Assembly (NCBI GenBank): GCA_002316795.1
Contig: DCEE01000012.1
Location: 1 to 16,868, forward strand
Length of the DNA: 16,868 bases
DNA from: Synergistaceae bacterium UBA1037
GTDB lineage: Bacteria > Synergistota > Synergistia > Synergistales > Synergistaceae
Direction of reading: 5' to 3'
Below are positions 1-4,692 of this stretch, one piece after another; within the stretch, counting starts at the first letter, position 1; each line of letters begins with the position of its first letter. A program made the translations under genes and the position numbers. The notes under the pieces are model-generated. The model ran no database searches. It saw only the letters and a list, made by a program, of their open reading frames with translations, and was not told the DNA's origin.

Positions 1-381
1 CCGGGACTTTTTATCGGCTGTTTCCTCTCAAATATTGCGGGTGGTTTTGGCCTGATAGACATAGTGATTGGAAGCACAGCTACACTTGCGGCAGCATGGC
101 TTACATATAAAATGACCAATATCTGGCTTGCCGCACTTCCGCCTGTGCTGATAAATGCGCTGGCTGTGGGTACATACCTGGGTCTGATCACAGATACACC
201 CGTTGTCTATTCGATCCTCTACATCGGCATAAGCCAGGCAGTCATATGTTTCTGCATTGGGGTACCCCTTTGCTTGCTGATCGCATCCCGCACGGAGATC
301 TTTGACAGGGAGATGCTCGCCCGAAGGAAGATCAAAAAGTGGGTAACGGTAGAAAAAAAGAAGAACAGGGCTAACCCCTGA
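1..381 (+). CDS. queT: QueT-family transporter, 3' part (5' end outside window)
   Basis: The reading frame is open from the first base and ends at TGA 379-381, so 126 C-terminal residues are visible and the start lies upstream. The protein is very hydrophobic. The visible part opens with a glycine-rich membrane segment (GLFIGCFLSNIAGGFG) followed by a D-I-V-I-G-S-T-A-T-L stretch, an arrangement I recognise from the QueT family of predicted queuosine-precursor (preQ1/preQ0-type) uptake permeases, thought to be S components of ECF transporters. About four membrane spans remain, then a basic cytoplasmic tail rich in Arg and Lys. QueT genes are often controlled by a preQ1 riboswitch, but any such element would be outside the window. 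The last 11 bases overlap the 3' end of the convergent LysE-type gene. Family assignment rests on sequence flavour, and substrate is inferred. Confidence 0.7.
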   Translation, partial: PGLFIGCFLSNIAGGFGLIDIVIGSTATLAAAWLTYKMTNIWLAALPPVLINALAVGTYLGLITDTPVVYSILYIGISQAVICFCIGVPLCLLIASRTEIFDREMLARRKIKKWVTVEKKKNRANP

Positions 382-988
382 AAGCTGTCCTTATCCCGAA
401 AAAGACCAACACAGCTCCGACAGCGGCATTAAGCGCCGCTATAAGGGATCCCGGCAGGAAACTTCCTGTAAGGACTCCCGCCGCCGCAGTAAATGACATG
501 AATACAAGGGTCGAAAGTATCGCTCCGACAGCGAAATAGGATACTTCGTTTCTGTCCATCTCTCCGCTTGCCGCTTTGGCAGAAAAGATGCCTGCCCAGA
601 ATACTATTGTGAGGGGGCTGGAAAGGGTCAGCAGAAGCGCGTTGATAAAGGCGCTTTCAGAACTTGTCTCTGTCATTCCCCCTATACCCGGGAGGATGTT
701 CACGCCGAAGGCTCCGAGTATCGAAGATATCCCAAAGAGAATGATAACTGCCGCGCCAAGGTACCTGAATATGCTTCGGGCCGGCCTGTTCTTTTCTATG
801 ATCGTCCCTGCCCCGAGAAGGGCAGCCGCGACATAGAGCGAATCCGCCAGAGTTACGGCGAGTACAGCTGCTTCTGCCGCAAAAAAACCTGACGAAGCCG
901 CGGTCTGGAAGATAAAGAGGCAGACAGGGCCGACCGCTATCTGCAGGAGCGCCCCAAACCTGAACCCTCTCCATATGTATCTGTGCAT
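371..988 (-). CDS. LysE/RhtB-family exporter
   Basis: A 205-residue integral membrane protein with about six hydrophobic segments, which is the usual size for LysE/RhtB amino-acid exporters. The N-terminal span carries the family's Gly-Pro signature (G20-P21 in LLQIAVGPVCLF), and a later S-S-P-L-T-I-V-F-W stretch corresponds to the family's conserved N-P-K-x-I-x-F segment. A typical substrate would be an amino acid such as lysine or a neutral residue exported with proton exchange; the sequence does not say which. I chose ATG at 988 because AGGGAAG lies seven bases upstream. An in-frame GTG at 1039 would add 17 poorly hydrophobic residues and lacks a good ribosome site. The stop overlaps the convergent QueT-type gene by 11 bases. 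No terminator is visible between the two converging genes. Confidence 0.78.
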   Translation of the reverse strand: MHRYIWRGFRFGALLQIAVGPVCLFIFQTAASSGFFAAEAAVLAVTLADSLYVAAALLGAGTIIEKNRPARSIFRYLGAAVIILFGISSILGAFGVNILPGIGGMTETSSESAFINALLLTLSSPLTIVFWAGIFSAKAASGEMDRNEVSYFAVGAILSTLVFMSFTAAAGVLTGSFLPGSLIAALNAAVGAVLVFFGIRTAFRG

Positions 989-1009
989 CTGGCTGCTTCC
1001 CTTCGAAGG

Positions 1010-1027
1010 AACAAAAAATATTTTGTT
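1010..1027. promoter_or_regulatory. AT-rich inverted repeat upstream of the LysE-type gene (candidate operator)
   Basis: AACAAAA (1010-1016) and TTTTGTT (1021-1027) form a perfect 7-base inverted repeat with a 4-base spacer, about 22-39 bases upstream of the exporter's ATG. A 10-base perfect palindrome, CCTTCGAAGG (1000-1009), abuts it. The position would suit a regulator site or a short 5'-UTR hairpin. AT-rich palindromes arise easily by chance and no clear -35/-10 pair was found beside it. Confidence 0.22.
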
Positions 1028-1072
1028 AATGATCTGCACAAAACTAAGCGTAAAAATTTTATTTTTAATGTG

Positions 1073-1108
1073 AAAAAGGGAGGCTGAATATGCTCAGCCT
1101 CCCTTTTT
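1073..1108 (-). terminator. Intrinsic terminator of the AOR operon
   Basis: A perfect 15-base-pair inverted repeat, AAAAAGGGAGGCTGA (1073-1087) against TCAGCCTCCCTTTTT (1094-1108), closes a six-base loop. The GC-rich core is flanked by A5 and T5, so it can work in either direction. It starts 15 bases past the stop of the ThiS-like gene and is therefore assigned to the minus-strand AOR operon. It also insulates the LysE-type gene from that operon. Confidence 0.9.
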
Positions 1109-1123
1109 GAAAATCAAACGGGA

Positions 1124-1321
1124 TCAACCTCCGCTGATGTTGTGTATGACCTGGACCTTTGCTTCATTGGGGATCAGCCGTGTGGGATATTCCTTCTTTT
1201 CGACCGGATGGTCATTGATCCACACGGAGATCATCCTGAAAGTGTAGTTCTCCCTTGCCAGGAGCTTCTCGACAGTGAGACCCTCTTCCCACTCTGACCG
1301 GTTCCCGTTTACTGTTATCAT
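1124..1321 (-). CDS. ThiS/MoaD-like sulfur-carrier protein
   Basis: A 65-residue ubiquitin-fold-type protein ending in Ile-Ser-Gly-Gly. The C-terminal Gly-Gly is the hallmark of ThiS/MoaD sulfur carriers, which are adenylated and converted to a thiocarboxylate at that glycine. The N-terminus (MITVNGN, then a TVEKLL helix) and the I-P-x-x-A-x-V-x-V end strand also fit ThiS/MoaD. Start: ATG at 1321, with AGGAAAG overlapping the AOR stop region; longer upstream in-frame starts would run into the AOR gene. Thirteen bases separate it from the AOR stop, so it is the last gene of the operon. The context suggests delivery of sulfur for the pyranopterin dithiolene of the neighbouring enzyme, although no MoaE, MoeB or Thi genes are nearby and a separate role is possible. 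Confidence 0.78.
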   Translation of the reverse strand: MITVNGNRSEWEEGLTVEKLLARENYTFRMISVWINDHPVEKKEYPTRLIPNEAKVQVIHNISGG

Positions 1322-1334
1322 TTCTATTTCTTTC

Positions 1335-3524
1335 CTACGCGTCCTCGAACTCATCTTCCGGTTTGAGGTGTTTCTCAAGGAGAGCAACAACTTCCGGATA
1401 GTCGATGCCAAGACGTTTAACGGTCTTCATTGTTGGGATGCCGTTCTTGTTCCATCCGCGGCGTTTGTAGACAGCGGCCTTGAGTTGGGCCCACTGGGAG
1501 CGGCGGTGCTTCTGGAGAAGTTCTATCTTTTCTTTTACGGACTTGCCTTCGATCTCCTCGCCGAACTCCTTCAGCTTGGCGTCAAAATAGTCGGGCCTTG
1601 CCATCCACTCGTCTTCCCAGACGGGGCCGAGTCCGCGGTCCGGCGCTTCATGGAATTTTGAAGTACCCTTGCCCATGCGGAGGTTGAAGATACGCTCGAA
1701 GTTGTAGACCTTTTCAGACTGAAGGATCATTCCGTCCCTGTCAAGCGGCTTGCCTGTGATGGCCGTGTATATGGTCAGGTAGTTGTTGAGGTGCTCAGGT
1801 ACTCTTGCTGCCTCTATGCCCTTATATTTGATGCTGTTGTCGATGGGTTCGATGTCGTTCCATGGGAGCTTGCAGAGACCATGGAGCGAGAACCACAAAC
1901 GGAAGCATGGGAAGAAGTAAAGAGCCTCAGCCTTGTCCTCGTAAGTCGGTAGCTGTTTGTTGACCATGTCCATGAAGATCAGCCATGCCTCGTCATGCTG
2001 AGGGCCTTTAAGTGTGAGGAAGTATCCGCCCCACTGTGCCATCGACTCCTGGCACCTGTACTCCGAAGCCTCAAGACCCTGACATACCATTCCAATCTTT
2101 TTCATGACACCGAGGTCGGCGCCGTAGTGCTTCGCGTAGTATTCGCGCGCGGCTTCTATGCCCCAGCCTGTTGCGACCGCGAAGTCGTCAGAGGCCTTCG
2201 CCATGCGGTGGATCAGCTCCATGAGGTCTTTCTTGTTGCCGAAGGTGACTTCAAGACCGTGCGTGTGCTCCTTGTTGATCAGTCCGAGCTCATAGCACTC
2301 ACATGCCCAGGCGAGGGTCGTTCCGAGCGAGATCGTATCGAATCCGTAGTGGTCGGCGTAGAAGTTGGCCTCGATCGTCCAGTAGGGATCAAAAACTCCG
2401 ACATTGGACCCGAGTCCGGCTGCCGTCTCATATTCGGGTCCGTCGACCACGACTTCTTTGCCCTTCCAGGGGCCGGTCTGGAGCGGGAAGTGATCCACCG
2501 CCTTGGCGCATGCGAGCGAGCATCCGTACCAGCAACCGTCAGCCATTCCCTGGCTGAAAAGTTTGATGTACTCATGTGAGCTTATATTGTTGATGTCCTT
2601 GTGGCTCCCGAATTTGTAGTTGTTTACGGGCAGCAGCTCGTAGTCGTCCATGATCTCGGTAAGGTGCGCGGTACCTGCCGCACGCATCTTGCACTGTTCG
2701 TTGTCGTGGTCGTGAATGCGCTTGTGAAGGCTTACTCCGGCCTTCATGATCGTTTCGACGTCTACGGGATCATTTTCCAGGCCCGTGAACTTGGTGCGTT
2801 TTACGACTATTGCAGCAACGTTCTTGTCGCAGAGTACCGTGCCGCCGCCGCCGCGTCCTGCCTGCTTGAGCCTTACGGCCTTCCTGCGGACGTCATAGAA
2901 GCTGAAGTTGAGACCTACAATATAGCTCGTCTTTGCAGCCATGCCTGTAGAAATGACTGATATCGTACGTTTATCCTGTTCGTCTTTTGCGAAATAATCG
3001 TGGAGTTCCTCGGAAATATAGTATGCGTTGTTGTCTTCGAGGGTCGATTCGAACACCTGTACTTTATAGTTGTCCCCGTCGATAAAAACTACAACGGGCC
3101 TGTCGGCCTTGCCCTGGATCTCAAGGGCGTCGAAGCCCGAGAACTTGAGGAAGGGACCGAAGTATCCCCCTGCATTGCTGTTGTAGGTCTGTTTCGTGGC
3201 AGGGGAGAGGAATACGGTGTATGATTTTCCCGTGCCTGGATACTGGGTTATCCCGCAGAAGGGTCCGCCCGCGATGACCAGTTCGTTCTCCGGGTCGTCC
3301 CATTTCGTTGTCTCTTTCACTGCGTCCCAGAGCAGCTTGAGACCGAAACCGCGTCCGCCCGTGAACTTTTCGATCATGTCTTCGGAAACGGGGCGTTTCT
3401 CGAATTTGTAGTTGCCGTCTTTATTTCCAAGTCCGACGTAAAGGGTCTCACCCGCATATCCGCGATGGATCTTCGCCGGTTCGTAAGACCATTCCGATAA
3501 AAGTTTCATCTCTTTCATATCCAT
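1335..3524 (-). CDS. Aldehyde ferredoxin oxidoreductase (AOR)-family tungsto/molybdo-enzyme, large subunit
   Basis: A 729-residue AOR-family protein, longer than the roughly 600-residue archaeal AOR. Family features visible in order: GGRGFG at 56-61, an N-x-x-A-G-G-Y-F-G-P-x-L-K stretch typical of the first domain, the pterin-binding-type GRGGGG loop at 223-228, a cysteine cluster at C331/C335/C339, G-P-E-Y-E-T followed by G-F-D-T-I-S, and a C-terminal L-H-G-L-C (C551) matching the position of the fourth cluster cysteine in Pyrococcus AOR. These enzymes bind a bis-pyranopterin tungsten or molybdenum centre and one [4Fe-4S] cluster and oxidise aldehydes to acids, or run in reverse. I chose ATG at 3524 because AAGGGGTGA lies five bases upstream; GTG at 3533 sits inside that ribosome site. 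The gene follows the ferredoxin-like subunit by 15 bases. The exact substrate cannot be read from the sequence. Confidence 0.88.
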   Translation of the reverse strand: MDMKEMKLLSEWSYEPAKIHRGYAGETLYVGLGNKDGNYKFEKRPVSEDMIEKFTGGRGFGLKLLWDAVKETTKWDDPENELVIAGGPFCGITQYPGTGKSYTVFLSPATKQTYNSNAGGYFGPFLKFSGFDALEIQGKADRPVVVFIDGDNYKVQVFESTLEDNNAYYISEELHDYFAKDEQDKRTISVISTGMAAKTSYIVGLNFSFYDVRRKAVRLKQAGRGGGGTVLCDKNVAAIVVKRTKFTGLENDPVDVETIMKAGVSLHKRIHDHDNEQCKMRAAGTAHLTEIMDDYELLPVNNYKFGSHKDINNISSHEYIKLFSQGMADGCWYGCSLACAKAVDHFPLQTGPWKGKEVVVDGPEYETAAGLGSNVGVFDPYWTIEANFYADHYGFDTISLGTTLAWACECYELGLINKEHTHGLEVTFGNKKDLMELIHRMAKASDDFAVATGWGIEAAREYYAKHYGADLGVMKKIGMVCQGLEASEYRCQESMAQWGGYFLTLKGPQHDEAWLIFMDMVNKQLPTYEDKAEALYFFPCFRLWFSLHGLCKLPWNDIEPIDNSIKYKGIEAARVPEHLNNYLTIYTAITGKPLDRDGMILQSEKVYNFERIFNLRMGKGTSKFHEAPDRGLGPVWEDEWMARPDYFDAKLKEFGEEIEGKSVKEKIELLQKHRRSQWAQLKAAVYKRRGWNKNGIPTMKTVKRLGIDYPEVVALLEKHLKPEDEFEDA

Positions 3525-3539
3525 TTTCGTCACCCCTTC

Positions 3540-3938
3540 TTACTTTGATTCCGGTGTGGTGAGGAGCTCGAGAGCTCCGGTCGGGCACGCTTTTGCGCAG
3601 ATGCCGCAAGAAATGCACTTGAAGGGTTCGGTCTGCTTTGCGCCGTTAAACAGCATGCTCGCGGAGGGGCAGAAACCCACACACATGAGACAGGATGTGC
3701 ACTTGTCCTTGCGGACCTGCACGATCCCGTTGGCGTCGCGCTCAAGCGCCTTTGTCGGGCAGACTTCAATGCACGCGCCGCACTGGTTGCAGACGTTGAT
3801 GTTAGGATATGTCGCCTTGTTTTCCACCTTGATCCTTGAAAGCGCGGGAGAGTCTTCCTTGAACCATGCCTTGGAACATGCGGACATGCATTCCTTGCAC
3901 TGTACGCACTTCTCCGTTCTTAGCTGAAGTACTTTCAC
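3540..3938 (-). CDS. Ferredoxin-like electron-transfer subunit with four [4Fe-4S] motifs
   Basis: A 132-residue protein with sixteen cysteines in four CxxCxxCxxxC motifs: C11/14/17/21, C50/53/56/60, C80/83/86/90 and C108/111/114/118. The last three are followed by Pro in classic ferredoxin style; the first is followed by Ser. This predicts four [4Fe-4S] clusters forming an electron wire. It resembles the small polyferredoxin subunits that accompany AOR-type enzymes such as AorA of Aromatoleum and BamC of the benzoyl-CoA reductase complex. No signal peptide or membrane span is visible, so it is probably cytoplasmic. Start: GTG at 3938, eight bases after a clear AGGAGG; upstream in-frame codons reaching to 4013 lack a ribosome site and look like leader. 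It is the first gene of the AOR operon. Confidence 0.85.
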   Translation of the reverse strand: MKVLQLRTEKCVQCKECMSACSKAWFKEDSPALSRIKVENKATYPNINVCNQCGACIEVCPTKALERDANGIVQVRKDKCTSCLMCVGFCPSASMLFNGAKQTEPFKCISCGICAKACPTGALELLTTPESK

Positions 3939-3965
3939 ACAAAATCCCTCCTGAGTTGATGATGA

Positions 3966-4006
3966 TTTAAAAACAGACCGGCGATCATAAAAGCAAATGC
4001 CAGTCT
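3966..4006 (-). promoter_or_regulatory. Terminator-like hairpin in the AOR operon leader (candidate attenuator)
   Basis: On the minus strand AGACTGGC (4006-3999) pairs with GCCGGTCT (3982-3975) as eight base pairs including one G-U. A 16-base loop separates the arms, and the RNA then continues G-U-U-U-U-U-A-A. It lies between the candidate promoter and the ribosome site of the ferredoxin-like gene, the place expected for premature termination control. The long loop makes it weaker than a standard terminator, and no alternative antiterminator pairing was identified. Confidence 0.35.
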
Positions 4007-4010
4007 TCCC

Positions 4011-4050
4011 CAATATGAAAATTTTAACATATATTTCATATTGTTGTGCA
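4011..4050 (-). promoter_or_regulatory. Candidate promoter and palindromic operator of the AOR operon
   Basis: On the minus strand TGCACA (4050-4045, four of six -35 bases) and TAAAAT (4026-4021, five of six -10 bases) are separated by 18 bases. A perfect 10-base inverted repeat, CAATATGAAA / TTTCATATTG, occupies 4011-4020 and 4034-4043, bracketing the -10 box with half-site centres 23 bases apart. A dimeric regulator bound here would block or reposition polymerase. The geometry is seen directly; the regulator is unknown. Confidence 0.42.
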
Positions 4051-4420
4051 GAATTTCACTATTTTTATCCCATAAATATAGTTTTGCTCACTTTTGTTCA
4101 TGTATAATCAGTTGATAATTAGGTGTACAGATACCGGGAAAATTGTTTAAGTCACTGATGTCCGGCGGTTTTGCGGATCTAGCCGCCATTTGTTTTAACA
4201 GAACAGACAGGTCAGAGTAAATTTGACCTTATGGGGGAGACAGGTTCAAAAATAGGAGAGATCCTTCAGGAAAGATGATCAGGCCGGTTTCGGCGAAAAT
4301 GAGCAGACGGTCGGCGGCGGGCGTAAGGGGGTACTTCACGGCTGCAGTCCGGTCAGGCAAAAAAATAAAAGGATCATCAGGACCGGATCGTCAAATCGGC
4401 AATGCAATAGAATTATCTTC
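4051..4420. other. Intergenic stretch without a convincing gene
   Basis: This 370-base stretch separates the divergent AOR operon and the tRNA-Leu gene. It holds a perfect TATAAT at 4103-4108 without a good -35, the hairpin listed at 4164-4197, and a short inverted repeat AGGTCA (4209-4214) / TGACCT (4224-4229). A 54-codon frame (4275-4439) begins with MIRPVSAKMSRR and has only a weak, closely spaced ribosome site. I do not recognise any protein remnant on either strand. Confidence 0.5.
4164..4197 (+). terminator. Weak terminator-like hairpin
   Basis: GGCGGTT (4164-4170) pairs with AGCCGCC (4181-4187) as seven base pairs including one G-U, around a 10-base loop, and is followed by ATTTGTTTT. 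It could end a short plus-strand transcript started near the TATAAT at 4103-4108. There is no known gene for it to terminate, so its role is uncertain. Confidence 0.35.
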
Positions 4421-4449
4421 TTGCCAAAGATCGAACTAGCTGATAAAAT
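4421..4449 (+). promoter_or_regulatory. Sigma-70-type promoter for tRNA-Leu
   Basis: TTGCCA (4421-4426) and TAAAAT (4444-4449) each match five of six consensus bases and have the ideal 17-base spacer. Transcription would start near 4456, giving the pre-tRNA a 5' leader of about 36 bases to be removed by RNase P. Confidence 0.65.
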
Positions 4450-4491
4450 CCACTGCGTTGCAAGCTTATTCAACAAACCCAAATCGTATAT

Positions 4492-4578
4492 GTCGGGGTG
4501 GCGGAACTGGTAGACGCGCTGGATTCAGGATCCAGTGGGCTAGCGCCCATAGGGGTTCAATTCCCCTCCTCGACACCA
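4492..4578 (+). tRNA. tRNA-Leu (anticodon CAG)
   Basis: An 87-base gene with encoded CCA (4576-4578). The acceptor stem pairs GTCGGGG (4492-4498) with CCTCGAC (4568-4574), with one G-U. The anticodon stem CTGGA/TCCAG (4519-4523, 4531-4535) encloses loop TTCAGGA with anticodon CAG at 4526-4528, which reads CUG leucine codons. The long variable arm built on GGGC/GCCC is typical of class II leucine tRNAs. The T arm is AGGGG-TTCAATT-CCCCT. It is flanked by its own promoter and terminator, so it is a single-gene unit. Confidence 0.97.
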
Positions 4579-4593
4579 CTAAATCAAAAACAG

Positions 4594-4627
4594 GCGACAC
4601 CTGTCTATTGACAGTTGTCGCTTTTTT
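4594..4627 (+). terminator. Intrinsic terminator of the tRNA-Leu gene
   Basis: GCGACA (4594-4599) pairs with TGTCGC (4616-4621) and CTGTC (4601-4605) with GACAG (4610-4614). The stem is broken by a single C-T mismatch, capped by TATT and followed by T6 (4622-4627). It starts 15 bases after the tRNA CCA. Its loop and 3' arm contain the -35 box of the rpoB promoter. Confidence 0.88.
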
Positions 4628-4635
4628 GTTAGAAT
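4608..4635 (+). promoter_or_regulatory. Promoter of rpoBC, embedded in the tRNA-Leu terminator
   Basis: A consensus TTGACA (4608-4613) is followed after 16 bases by TAGAAT (4630-4635), five of six -10 bases. The -35 lies in the loop and descending arm of the tRNA terminator and the spacer contains its T tract. Transcription would begin near 4642, giving a leader of about 50 bases that starts with an inverted repeat TGTAC-GATT-GTACA (4643-4656). Confidence 0.75.
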
Positions 4636-4677
4636 ACTCATTTGTACGATTGTACATTCTCACCAAATATTCCATTC

Positions 4678-4692
4678 AGGGAGGTTGCTCCC
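4678..4692 (+). promoter_or_regulatory. Ribosome binding site of rpoB held in a perfect hairpin
   Basis: The Shine-Dalgarno AGGGAGG (4678-4684) is largely inside GGGAG (4679-4683), which pairs perfectly with CTCCC (4688-4692) around loop GTTG, and the ATG follows at once. Five base pairs, four of them G-C, would hide the ribosome site unless opened. This suggests, but does not prove, translational control of rpoB. Confidence 0.5.

Noticed and set aside
1995..2579. A 194-codon plus-strand frame opposite the AOR gene
   Set aside because: It is antisense to conserved AOR motifs, including the cysteine cluster, and its composition looks like a shadow frame.
3525..3533. GTG at 3533 as the start of the AOR gene
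   Set aside because: It overlaps the Shine-Dalgarno AAGGGGTGA that is properly spaced for the ATG at 3524.
3985..4006. TGGCATTTGC on the minus strand as a sigma-54 -24/-12 promoter
   Set aside because: The GG and GC elements are only five bases apart where about ten are required.
4325..4350. Sequence AAGGGGGTACTTCACGG resembling a T-box (AGGGTGGTACCGCG)
   Set aside because: Several core bases differ, no specifier stem or matching terminator is evident, and no aminoacyl or biosynthetic gene lies downstream.
4278..4392. Loose direct repeat ATCAGG(A)CCGG at 4278-4287 and 4377-4387
   Set aside because: It is only ten bases with an indel, in low-information sequence; it may be chance and there is no third copy of similar quality.
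4275..4439. Small 54-codon frame between the AOR operon and tRNA-Leu
   Set aside because: The ribosome site is weak and too close to the ATG, the product is basic and low in recognisable features, and its end overlaps the tRNA promoter.
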